A DNA stretch of 64,000 bases from Tubiluchus corallicola (Eukaryota; Priapulida; Priapulimorpha; Priapulimorphida; Tubiluchidae), in assembly GCA_030141605.1 (NCBI GenBank), contig JAQGDQ010000098.1:322636-386635 (forward strand). The letters run 5' to 3'. Shown one piece after another: positions 23,373 through 35,473 of the stretch (position 1 is its first letter; every line of letters begins with the position of its first letter). Under the pieces are notes generated by a model. It saw only the letters and a program-made list of their open reading frames with translations. It was not told the DNA's origin and did no database searches. The position numbers and the translations under genes are program-made.

Positions 23373-26300
23373 GTACATACCAGGGTCAGTGGTTGCGTGG
23401 CATGCGACATGGATATGGAGTTCGTAAGAGCGTGCCATATGGCTTGGCTTCCCGGAACCAAAAAGTGACACTCCGAGATTCTCTGACCTCTTTACGCAGT
23501 GAGGGAAGTGACACTATTGCAGAGAGGGACAAAAAATTAGACGAAAGTAGAGGAGGTTTCGTACTGAAAGCCAGAAGTGATGAACTTATTGATGTTCCTC
23601 GTCGAATGTCTGTCTTTCAAGACAAGAAGACCGTTCTAAAAGAAAGAATTATGGCAGGCTTTAGGATTAAACGACAAAGGAGTGCAGGTGATCTATATAA
23701 GCGCACTTCTCGCGAAACAGGGTCGATTAGAAGTACTCATAGTGTGAGAAGTGTAGACTCACTGGATTCAACACAATCTGGTTTGACAAGTGCTTCGTTG
23801 GGAAGTGTGGAAAGTGCACATAGTTTTGTAGCTCAGGATGACATTAACGATCCCAGTGTGACAGAAACTTATGCCGGAGAATTTAAAAACGATAAGCGGT
23901 CTGGTTTTGGTGTTTGTGAAAGGTCAGATGGACTTAAATACGAGGGTGAATGGTATGGCGATAAAAAATATGGTTATGGTATAACAACTTTTAAGGATGG
24001 TACCAAAGAGGCTGGAAAATACAAAAATAATGTCATGATAACAAATATGAGTGTTTCGAATAACAAAGCGAAAATATTTCTAATCAGGCAGTCAAAATTG
24101 AGGGAGCGCCTCGAGGCTGCTGTTAGCACAGCCATTAGGACATCACAGATTGCGATACAAAAAGCTGAAATAGCTGTGTCAAGGTAATGTTTCCCTTAGT
24201 TACCGTGCTTCACAAGATTTTGAGATTGAAGCAATAATCACATGTATTTTTATAGTTTGTGTGCGTTGTTGCTTCTATCATTGTTGGGCACCCAGGGAAG
24301 CATGGTCAGTGCTTGTAGCCCTTGTGTGGCAACCTTATACTAGACACACATGGCAGAAAAATCTGTCTGTAGAAAACTGTCTGGCGCAAACCAGCTTGCA
24401 CAATATTTGGCCGCACACAGTATCTGTTGTTGAAGCAACACCCCGTGTCATGGATAATCAGTGTAAACATTTTCTAGATCATGTGTGATTACGATATTGC
24501 TCTCTGTTTGGTCTGACCTGATTTTGTTTGATTCTTATTTTTCATCTTTAAGTTGCACAAGTGTTTTCCATTTTGTGATTATAAATCTATACAACTTTAT
24601 TGTATATTGAACAACGTAACTCGGTAAAACAAAATTAGTATGATAAGAAACGATGGCTGTTGATCTACATGTTTTTCTGTGTATGTGGTGTTTTTTCATT
24701 GCAAATTTTATTTTGCCTGCTCAAGGTGTACAACAGCTAAACAGAAGGCAGATGATTCTGAAGTAACAGCTAAACAAGCAAGAGAAGACTCGGATCGAGC
24801 TAGGATCACAGCGAAGCAATTTGCACCTGATTTTCATCAGCCAGGTATTTTATGCAACAAGTAGTACTAATCTTTGTGTTCTGCATGTGATATTAAAGTC
24901 ACTTTATAAAATAAATAAAATTTACCTTGAAGTTTAATTCCATGAAATAAAGAAAGATATAAGTAAAGTATATATGCTAATGACATACGTGTGATTAGTT
25001 ATACATTGTTTTCGTTGTCTGTTGTAGTTATAAGGATCGTATTGTTCGTCTTTTCTCTGTCTCGGGAGATGTGAGCTAATTACTACTTGCTCGCCTGGCT
25101 GCATCCTGTTGGGATGTAGGACAGCAGATGGATTATTGAATTTCTCCCTGATAACTCCCATTTATATGTCGTTTTTACTGGCTATATTATTTTATGTTGG
25201 TTAAATGCATTTGTTTTTATGCAAATTTCAATTTATGTATGACTCATTTGCACAGTGCCCTGAAAGCAAAATTAATTCCAACAAAGATGAAAACTGAAAC
25301 ATTATGTATTTTATCTAGTGTTATAATTGTGTGTCATGACTTTTGCGTGGCATTTGTGTGTGACCTTTGGTTGACTTGTAGGTATATTTAAGATTTATCA
25401 GCAACTCGCAAGGTTGTTTGATGTCTCCTAGTTTCACATAACACAACTTATATGCAGGGCCGGATTATCCTATAGGCTAGTATAGGCTGCAGCCTAGGGC
25501 CCCTCAAGGTTGGGGGCTTTCAGGCTTTGGAAAAGTTTGGTAAAACATTTGTTTTTTACACTACGGTTGTGTTAAAATATGTGCTAACTTGATACTCAAT
25601 AAATTGTAAAATAATGGTATTTCTTAAAGAATATTTTTACTGACAAACAAAAGATAACTATTCTAGTTATTTAAAGAATTTGTAATAAGTTTACTTCAAG
25701 TTATAAAAATGTCGCTGAAACATATATCGCGAGTAAAAAATATTCAAGATGAGGCAGGCGATTCGAAGGTGGTTCCATCTGAGAGGGCCCCATAATTTTA
25801 TTAGCCTAGGGGCCCCAAAGGGTTAATTATATATAAGGAAGCAGTTCTCATCCTATTTGCCTTGGCGGCTTGGCCCACTTTAATTTTTCAAAAAAACTGT
25901 GCTACTTCACCAGTTATGTATTTAGGACCTGGTTTATTTGAATCATGCACTGTGTAAGTGTATATCAGTGGTGTAGGAATGCATTGAAACACATTCTGTA
26001 TTTTTCAAATCAACTTTTTAGTTATTTTCTAAAATATTTCTTTATCCCAGTAAAATAATCTTAAAACTTGAGAATCGGTGATGTAGATGTACGTAGCATA
26101 AATAAGCATTAAGCTTAATTAACTAGTACATTTCATCGCAGTTTGTCTTCGAATGCTTTTTGGAAAATTCTTTCATTTAACCATGTGTATTAAATAGTAA
26201 TATAAATCCAATGCGTATTGTTTCTAGGTTTTTTGATGTCGACTTTTCTTAAGGATTTAGCAACTTAATAAATAATTTACAGTAATTAGTATTTTGCATC

Positions 26301-29300
26301 ACCCCCTGTTAAATTTCTCATCAATTTTTTTGTGAATTTGAACTGGCCTGCTAGTAAGTATAGCCATATGCAGCCATGGTTGTATTTCTTGCACAAATTC
26401 GAAACACTCTTATTAGGTGGGAGTTGAAATTTATAAGAAGTAATGACAACAATCAATTTTATGGCTGTGTTTTGTTGATATTATCATTATTTATTAATAA
26501 TGAAATGTTTGTTTAATGTGCAAATTATATCTTTACTAAACTACATTTCAATTTTAAATCTATTTAAAGTAGGTCATCATAGTGAATCACTAAGGTGCTT
26601 ACAAACTAAACCAGATTGCTAATTTGTAGGCGTCTTGATTTTTAGGATGTGAACTAATGAAGAAAAAGTTAGCCGAACAAGGTGGAAATACAGATACGAG
26701 TAAACTTCAACCAGTAGAACCCGATCAGTCTCACATTAAAAGAACCGTGTCATTGTTTACACGCAAGAAATCAACGGCATCCATATCACAAGATCCTACC
26801 GGTTCCAGCCCAGGCCGAGGTAAAATGTCTATCAGTCGAGCCATAGAGATTGATGAACTTAACAAACCTGGACAACAGGAGGACATGCAGTATGGGAGTT
26901 CAGAGCAAAGAGATGCCAGTCTTCTCTTAAAAGTACCCAATTCTGCTGCTATGCCTCCAGTTGTCAATACTCCATCATTAAAGCCTAGAAGCCGACTGAG
27001 TTTTGCTGATGAGCAAAGTTCTGACAGAGACAGATCTCATAGGTATGATCCAGAAGGTGCTCCCCACTTTCGAGGAACTGACGAGCGACCTCATTTTCAG
27101 TTAGGGCAAGAGTCAAATAGTCCATCATTGGCAGGTGATATTTATGAAGAAAGAGGACCATATAGACGTAGTGAAAGAGAACAAGACTACAGTAGGCCAT
27201 ATGTACAGTATCGTCATCCTCGTCATCCAACACCACCTGGTGAACCACAGTATATGAACAGGAAAGAACGGAAATACAATCCAGAGAAATATGATGACTT
27301 TTATCCTCAAGAGCATGCAAGCAATTCCTATAATGATCCCAGGTATGAAAAGTATGACCAGCATAGAAGCGAATGGTCACAAGCTGAGTATGACAGTATA
27401 CGTAGGTATGGAAAACCTGACCGTCATGGAAACCAATGGCCAAGAGTAGATGATGCTGACAGAGGACAACATAACCCATATGGTAATCGTTATGATCATA
27501 GAGGTGGTTATCGACTTCATGCTAATCCAAATGAACCTTCTTTAATGTCAAAAAATCTTCATCATTTGGCACATAATCCAAATTATAATTCTGATAGTAG
27601 CTCTCCCCGGTCAAATAATCCACGCAATTTGCCCATAGGTCTATCAGGTTATAATCGTAATTTGACTGAGTCTCCATCTGTTATCGATTATGATAAGCCA
27701 GAGGATTTGTACTTTCTGGAGAAACTCAAAGCGAAACAAGAATCTCGACGCATGACGATGCCATCTATAATGAATGCTGACAAGTTTCCTGCACTCCGAA
27801 GCCCTCCCAGGTCACCTCCACGAAGCCGTCCACTTTTTTTCAGCTCAAAGAAATCAAATCCGACAATACCACACATGCCAGAAGCATACGTTGTTGAAGA
27901 AGGTGTTCGCAAACGCATCAAAGCCGAGAAAGTAACACAAAATCACGTTGGTAAGTTGCATAACTTCGATCAGGAAAATGAATCTGATATGTTTTTTTAC
28001 TGCATAATAGCAAATTTGTCATGGAAAGTGCCAATATTTAGTAATGATTTACTCTTGATAATATTGCAATTCACAAAAAATTTTGGAATGATTGTAATGT
28101 GCAAATTGAATGGAAAATACTGTTGAATTAGTACTGTAACAGTCTGTGGCACTTGAAATTTCAGTAGATAAGCTCTTCTGCACAAATGTAATCATTTTTG
28201 AAAGAATTTTGAAGTTGGCAGTCCGTATATTTGTTGATTACATATATTCAAGTGTGGTGTACACTATACAACTTTCAGAATTTGATATTCTTTAATTTTA
28301 TCTTTATTGTCTTAATTTTCTTAGACTTTTGAAAAACTCTTTTACGCCCAAAGTGGCTAAAATATGCGTATATTGCTTTAAAAATAATTTATTGATGGTG
28401 TAACATCTAGGTTTGAAACAGACAGTTTTACAACTGATATATGTTCTCCCCTAGTGGGATGTGTATATTGCTTCCACTTTTTGCTGTGATTCTCTAAATT
28501 AATTTTAGAACTATCGGCATAGAATATCCGTTTCTCTTAGTTTCATTCTTTACTTCACTGGCTCTCTGTATTTTCAAATTAGTGCCCATTAACATAGAGA
28601 TAGATGGTAATGTAGAGATCAAACTGCTTATTAATGAGTTATCCTTTAGGATAGTTCTTGTTGATGCAGGTCATCCAATTTTTAGTACGAATTTTCTAGA
28701 ACTCCATCCTCTCAGTTCATTTTTTCTAGTTTGCTGTCTGCATCTTTATTTCATCATTTCATAATTCTACATTCTCTTTCTTTCCTCACCTTATTTCTCT
28801 TTAGACAAAAAATCGACTGAAGATGATTCTTTACCTGCAGTGTCATCAAATCCAGCAGTCAACCCTTCAGCAAACAACCCGTCACTACCGTCCAAGTATA
28901 CGCTATTGCCAGCTCTGTCTGATGGTAGGCGCAACTCGCTGCCTGATGCACATGAACTTGCCGTGGAGCAAAGAGCAAAGACTCCAATGTCTCGCGAAGA
29001 GATATCTGTACTCAGTGCACTAAGGAGAGAAGAAGTGCGAAATATCAGGTCATTCATGGAAAAAGAGGCACAGACGTTCTTTCTCTTTCGTTCCAGTGTC
29101 AGGGTGAGACACTTTTTATTATTTGATAACAAGTAGACGTTTGACTACCTGATATTAGAAATAAAAATTGTTATGAGAACGCTGTGCAGTTTTTAGACGT
29201 GTGCGAGTTTAATATTTACCGAATTCAACAATGCTAAAAGTAATTGATGCCTGTCTCAAGTTTCTTGCAAGTCTTCAAATTTCCATTCGAATGCAACTCT

Positions 29301-30135
29301 ACCTGATTTGCTTTTCTGGGAATTAAATTTAAACAAAAGACCTCAGTCTCACATCAACAAGACCTACTGAATGCAGATAGCTGAATACGGCAAAAGTGGA
29401 ACTTTCTAATGATTTAAGAATAATCCTGAAGAACAATCACTGTCAGAAATAACTTTGCCTCTTTTGGATGTATGCGAAGACAAGCAGAAAAACAGGGATA
29501 GTGGGCAGATAAACCTTGCTGAAGCGGTTTTCCATTTGGTCACCCATCCATTTATTTAACAAGGCTTGGCACTACTCAACTTTTGTAACCAAACACACAC
29601 CAGTTATTTCTCCTCAGCTGTTTCACACACCACAAAAAGTGAATGAGGTATTTTGGAGAAAACAGTGCAAACATTCCCAAGAGCTGAAAAATCACGTAAC
29701 TGCACTGGATTATTTAACTAAAGTTGTGGTGCGATAATACTTCATCAACTAATGAGAGTCGCTAAGTAGCACCATTTAATAGATGACACCATTTATTTTT
29801 GCAAACCAATATTGCTACAAAGTAGTGTTACCACCTAAAACAATCATCAAACTGTGATAGTGCATTTTTAGGAATAACTAAAATTAATTAACAATATACT
29901 ACAAATTTTAGAATTTTTGTCATTATTGCTTCATAAAATTATGGACATTTGTCTATTCTTCTTCAGATTCTTTTAGCGTAGGAAGTAAACTGAGGGCTTT
30001 CCACAACTAGCCAGCGTTTTCTAATTGAATATTTGTTTTCTTTTTCAGAATTGGCTATGGCAACGCAAGCTGTCTGTATTTCTTGTGATCATTAATGTAG
30101 CTCTGTGTTACCTATTTTACGAGCTCATAAGCTGA
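23373..30135 (+). CDS. JPH: Junctophilin, five 3' coding exons (5' exon or exons not found)
   Basis: The exons are 23373-24183, 24726-24844, 26646-27950, 28805-29103 and 30049-30135. All have GT/AG borders and keep phase, giving about 873 codons to the TGA. Exon 1 here opens in a MORN repeat (GTYQGQWLRGMRHGYGVR), continues with the joining region (TSLRSEGSD, RGGFVL) and a Ser-rich linker, then two more MORN repeats (TETYAGEFKNDKRSGFGV, YEGEWYGDKKYGYG) and the start of the alpha-helical region. Exon 2 completes it (SPDFYQPG in vertebrates, APDFHQPG here). Exon 3 is a low-complexity Tyr/Arg/His/Pro-rich divergent region. The last exon encodes a hydrophobic tail anchor (SVFLVIINVALCYLFYELI). Junctophilins tether the ER/SR by this anchor and bind the plasma membrane through MORN repeats, forming junctional complexes for calcium signalling. 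The missing N-terminus should hold about six MORN repeats. No long plus-strand frame upstream in the window encodes them. Confidence 0.92.
25456..25822. mobile_element. GGGCCGGATTA...CCTAGGGCCCC-type repeat in a junctophilin intron
   Basis: The left end reads GGGCCGGATTATCC, then GGCTGCAGCCTAGGGCCCC. The right end reads GAGGGCCCCATAATTTTATT, then AGCCTAGGGGCCCC. Paired GGGCCC/CCTAGG ends on an AT-rich core fit a short non-autonomous DNA transposon. I cannot assign the superfamily. Confidence 0.55.
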
Positions 30136-30421
30136 AAGGGTTAATTACGATTTTACGAATGTATGTCAACAACACAGGATGACAAGTGGAGAACTGACTT
30201 GTCAACTGAGGACACGATCTTTGCTCGCGTTTATCCTTTGGTTAGCTGAACAGCTTTGTGCTACCTCACGCTATGCTTGCAAAGTGAATGAATTTTAGTG
30301 ATGAGATTGTTCCATTCTCAGCAGATGCTATTTGTGCATTTATGAAGGTTAAGTAAGACTGTGACTCACAGTTGAGTGTTTTGTTGTACACGTTTGTACA
30401 CAGAAGTGCATATTTAATAAA
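30136..30421 (+). terminator. Junctophilin 3' UTR and poly(A) signal
   Basis: AATAAA at 30416-30421 follows the stop by about 280 bases and is the first canonical signal. Similar AT-rich sequence continues to the right. Confidence 0.6.
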
Positions 30422-32254
30422 GCACTTGTATGCACATAATGTGCTATAGTATGTATTCTGAGAAAGATTTAGTATATACTCGAGTACTACTACTGTACAC
30501 TCATGTGCACTGTATGAGCATGCTTTATTTATATAATATAGTTCTGAATTTATAAATGGATTGCAAAGCTATGATACAGTTTTGACTTAGCAATTCGCTG
30601 CTTTTGTTATAATTTATCTTGTTTAATTATTAGCACTGAGCAGTTTTCAGTCCTGAACTTGGAAAGTTGTGATTGATATAGTTGCAGACACCATTTTGAA
30701 TTACGTTTAGCTTGAAAGCCACAGGTTTTATTGCAAAAGCTCTAAGCTTGAAACTTACAGCAAATGACTTTAGCTTTTAGTATCATTTTTAAAATTTTTG
30801 AAAATGACAATTGGTGATTTTCCTATTTTTCACTTTTTGCTCTAGATATCTGTTGGTTTGATTGGTATGCTACTATTTGGCATGTTTCTAATTTTAACTG
30901 TGATGTTGTTAAAGTTAGGTGTTTCGAGAATTTTAATTCATAATTAAACTACATGTATTTGGTATATGCGGACAAATTAATATAGCCAAGTAGACAGATA
31001 GCTAGGTATGATTAACTTTATAGGCATCAGGTACGGTACTGATGTTAAACCTCATTCTCCCAGTTTATTTTTTCTATACAGTTCAGCATTGTGTAGGCGG
31101 AAGCCAACACTCGGTGACAAGACCTACTTATTATGATGATGGTTGTAAAAGAAACAGAACCTAGCTAAATATCAAAGGTAATATTCTAAGACGAGATACT
31201 AAACCAACACGCAAGTGAGTTAGCCATATTCGGAAGTATATACGTGCCTCATTCATATTCCCTCAAATCAAGAGCAGTGCTTGAAGTTAGGGATGTTAAA
31301 CAATATAAATTTGGAGATACTTTTTCCCAACTATACAGTATCAATAATTGTTTCTCAGGCAATACAATACGATAAGTTATTTTGAACGAAACTGAATGTG
31401 TGGTTAGTTGTTGTACAAGGAGTATTAGATTACATTAAATTTACAGATACAATTAATCTATGACAAAGTTCTCTTCTTTGTTTAGTCATAAAATATTAAC
31501 ATGCAAGCTGTGACAAGCAAATATATTATGTATAGATTTATTATTACATAATGTATTTGTTTATGCGAGCTGCACTGCCGTATTTAATTTGGAAAATACC
31601 TCTAAAAATATTACTTGGTATTAGTGTGCCACTAAATCGATGGAAGACAGCCTGCTAATGGAAGAACGTATAAGAAAATTATTCAAACATCCTTATTTTT
31701 TGCTTAATTTCAGTGCATATATAAAAAACTAGAGTGATTTTATTTAGGTGATAAGCAGCGATAGGCACCAAATTCAATATGATAATGATATTCTAAGTAC
31801 TATTGATACGATAATGTTACCTGAAGTTGCCAAAGTTTTTCTTGCAATTACAAATCCATTTATTGACAGGACCTAATGCTGCTTAACTTCTATTACTAAA
31901 CACACACTATACTCACTCTGCTATTCTCCGGTCACTTGCACTGAATATACTTTGCTTGAAGCTGGTGGAAAACACCAAATAGCATATTGGACATTGAAAA
32001 ATTAAATCATCTCCATAGACAAGCAATAAGACAGGCCTCTAAAACTTTCAATCAAATTAAATGCTGATCCTGTAGTAAGATTATTACAAATTTATTAACA
32101 ACAAAGGACATTACCATGTTAATTCTATGTATGTTAATATGGCAGAATTTTAGGAAGACTTCATGTTGTTGGCACAACCTCTTCAGTCGAGTGGATTGCT
32201 AAGACTTCATGCAATGCATAGACATCTAATGATGAATGACTTTCTGGAGTTACT
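30422..32254. other. Gene-free stretch with probable old transposon remnants
   Basis: No gene is seen. Around 31990-32060 a broken frame reads IEKLNHLHRQAIRQASK, reminiscent of the tail of a LINE reverse transcriptase. The part before it (31850-31920) is weakly similar to 29540-29610 (shared ATCCATTTATT and AAACACACAC). ATTGATACGATA-type sequence near 31300-31835 also looks repeat-derived. Confidence 0.35.
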
Positions 32255-32450
32255 CTGTTGTTTAGTTTTGCTGATTGGTACGGTGTTGTGCTTAGCAACC
32301 GAAGTTAAGAATGTGTAAAGGCTGGTCAGTGAGTGGGTGACGAAGCACTTCAATTCTCACTCGGGACGGTTTCAACCGCCATGCTTATTCTGGCATTTTA
32401 CCGCGTAGAGGGAGAATATACACACATCTGCGAGTTTACTGGCTCATCCT
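32255..32450 (+). mobile_element. SINE copy, same family as at 16.1 kb
   Basis: GCTGATTGGTACGGTGTTGT is followed by GAAGTTAAG and then CTGGTCAGTGAGTGGGTGAC, again in the order of the 5S rRNA A-box, spacer and box C. GGCATTTTACCGCG and ATACACACATCTGC downstream match the tail of the 16-kb copy. The copies are in opposite orientation and well diverged. Confidence 0.6.
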
Positions 32451-34194
32451 AAGAGGCATAGCTTTTTCATCGTGTCACCTCGACAATCTAATTTGAGTAG
32501 GACCTGCCATCAAGTGCTGGATTCCGGCTTGCACGGTTCCAAATTGTTAAAAAAGAGGTGCTCTAATAGTGAACTCTCTAATTAGTGAAAGTAAGGTGGG
32601 CAGGCACCCTGTTTTTTTACTCCGTGTACATCTAGGCAGTACCTGACCTTTATCTCAAATCTCCAAAAATAATGATATCAAATAATTTTTATTCATTATG
32701 GCTATCATTAAATGTTATTATAGAATGTATTAATTTCTTAATTGTAATTTGTTAGTTATCATTACAACATTTCGTTACCAATTCAATGCACAAAAGTGTG
32801 TTTAGGTCTTTAAACTTTCGTGCAGTTAAAAACAGTTTTGTTATGTAGTTCAGTCAGTGTTAAGAAATCCTCATTATTTTGCGAAAAGTAATTAATATTA
32901 TACTATATGATTCTAATAATAATGTAGCTGACTGTAAATGTTTACAAAATTATCCATAAAAGCGTGCCTTTTGAATTACGGATATTTTCACAGCTCTTTA
33001 GGTTACTATTGTAAAATATTGTAACAGTGTTATCAATTCAAATATATGTCGTTTTTTATTAAAACTTGGTTTTCTATTATGACTGCTCTTCTTTGGAAAC
33101 ACAACATAGCTGCATTACCAAAGCCTTAACCACTGACTCCCACCAGTCATTTGTCACAAAATGCTAGCAGTGTTTTTGTACTTACTGTAACACACTTATT
33201 TCTGTAAGCAACTGCATTTCTGTCGTTTGGGTATGCCTATAACTAATCCAGGGCTGCGTATGCTCAGAAATTAGTGAAATGTAGCATTAACAACGTATAC
33301 AACTATATCTAATTTTTCTAAGGAATTTTCTAATACATGCAAAATCCTTGGGTACACTGCTGCAATACTTTGCGATTGTGGACCCTGATACGAAACGCAA
33401 AACATCAATGCTGTGAACAAACAAGCTAGATAAGAACAATACCAGCCGCAAGCTATGGGATGCTGTAGCAAAGTCCTAGAATGGGTTTTCAGCAGTTAAG
33501 GGGAGACAGTACTGACAAGCCGGTGTCCTATAGATGAAGATGAGCGACTGGCAAAGAGAAAAGCTTGCGAAATATCTGTCAATCTGTGCAGCTAAAATTA
33601 GAACACAAGCAGCTATGAAACGGCCAATGTCAAGACTTGTTATTAAACCACCCTTCGTATGCTATTCGTTTTTCAATTACTGTTTACAACACAAATGTAA
33701 TAAAAGAAACCCTTTTCAATTTAATAATGGAGGTCACGGTCTATAAACGATCGACTATTAAACACATTTCTTCTAATACATGTGTTACTGAAACCAGCAT
33801 TACTCTGAACAAAACAAAAAGCAAAAAAACACAAGTTACTATTAAATAAAAATGTAATAAGTTTTTTCTGAGGTGAAAATGTGTTATATTATAGCTTTCT
33901 TTGGTTTAAAATGAACATCTGTTAATTAGGGTTCATATAATTATCATCTGTTAATTAAAATGATCATTGTTAATTAGGTTTCATATAATATTTATAGGTT
34001 TCACAAACTTCTAAATTTCAATAAATAGTTACAGTTCTGTACACTTTAAATTTAAAAATACTTGTAATAATCATTTGCTTTTGTGGCAGTGGAAGAGTAG
34101 ATACAGAATATATTATAAAATACAAACAAATTTTGTATATTTCAGTCTAGCTAGGTGTTAAAAGATATAGCTAATTAAAGGAAAAGCCAAGGTT
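32451..34194. other. Gene-free stretch
   Basis: Nothing coding is recognised. The first 100 bases may still belong to the SINE. Short imperfect direct repeats containing TCTGTTAATTA and TTCATATAAT occur at 33905-33990. Confidence 0.3.
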
Positions 34195-34567
34195 CTCATG
34201 AATGTGACCTTAATTTAATGAGTAAGAAAACTGTTAGAAAGTTTCAACAATAAAAGTGTGATAGGCATCTTGCGTAATTAGTAAAAACAAATTTAAAGTC
34301 GCAGTTGTTTCAAGCTTGGGCATGCTGATTTTGAGAGAAAAATGACCTCATGTGGTTACAGTGCAATATAAATACTTAACCCGCCAGGTGTTTCAGCAAC
34401 CTTTCTTTTGCAACTGCAGTTACTACACGTGTTATCAATTGTAAGCAATCCAAAATGTTAAATGAGAGATTATTAAAACTATTTTTTTGCTTTTTGATGA
34501 ATCTCGTTGCCCACTATGTAATGGAAATCTGTTACCGCTGACAAAATTAATAACCTCCTGCTCGGTT
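34195..34567 (-). repeat. Dispersed repeat, copy 2 (uninterrupted)
   Basis: The reverse complement matches 12340-12455 joined directly to 13086-13345. The single TTAA at 34458-34461 is the empty site for the 630-bp insertion in copy 1. Divergence between copies is substantial, so the repeat is older than the insertion. Confidence 0.75.
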
Positions 34568-35165
34568 AGTAGGGGTATACTGGATCCGGATCTTTAAATT
34601 CGGTAATTTCAATGGATCCGGATCTGGCAGAAACGTTCGTCGGATTTTGAAATGTTTGTATTTCTATTTTTCTATGTGTAAAATTACCAACTGTGCACTG
34701 ATCGTTAAAAAATTAGTGTGGGTAGGATACATAGTGTGGGTAGGAGAAAAATACATAAACGTTACATTACCCAAACAGTCTTAATTTCTTTAAAAAATGC
34801 GAAGAAAATCTATTAAAATCTTCGAAAATTTAGTTTTTATGCCACCATACTTGCAACACGCGTGATGTCAGCAATCTTCACGCTGTGGTTTCTTGCTGAA
34901 AATAGCGTGCAAAAATAGCAATATTGCTACAAAGCCATTTGCTAAAAATTTAGAGCACACTTTTATTGTCTATTTCCAGTAAAAGCGTAGTATGACTATA
35001 TGCAGGATATGTAATAAAGAACTGAAACACTCATCAAGTGTTCATAATTACAGTACATCGAAATTAATCAGTGACCATGAAAATGCTCATTGTTTACATT
35101 AATTTGCAGATCCACATCCGGATCTGATCCGTAGCCGGCAAAACTGAATCCGGTGCTTAAAATAG
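34568..35165 (+). mobile_element. hAT-like DNA transposon remnant with a BED zinc-finger fragment
   Basis: Both ends carry ATCCGGATC-rich sequence (34580-34630 and 35110-35160). Between them, from 34992, a plus-strand frame reads MTICRICNKELKHSSSVHNY and ends LISDHENAH, giving the C-x2-C ... H-x3-H spacing of a BED finger found in hAT transposases. No catalytic transposase segment follows, so this is an internally deleted or decayed copy. Exact termini and target duplication are not resolved. Confidence 0.55.
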
Positions 35166-35473
35166 AAATCACAGTGTTTTAATCAGCTAGGATAGCAGAA
35201 TTTCTGAGTGAACTGCAAAAGTTTTGTTACGCGTGCTTTTGTGCTGTCAGCTCATGTCATTTTTTTCAAAAAATGCCCTCAGCGAAGTTTGTTTAGCGGG
35301 AGATAAGAAGGACTTATTTTTTTGCACTTTTAACCGAGACATTTTATGCATGTATATTATGTGGTAATTGCAGCATTTCTACTTGTATATTAAAATACAA
35401 TGAATGAGAGTTGGTGTTTCCTTTAACAGCTAGAAGAATACTATTTTCTTGAGCATACAATATCCGCAGTCTA

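Noticed and set aside
26731-27479. Long antisense frames opposite junctophilin exon 3
   Set aside because: They are shadows of the biased Tyr/His/Arg codon use on the plus strand.
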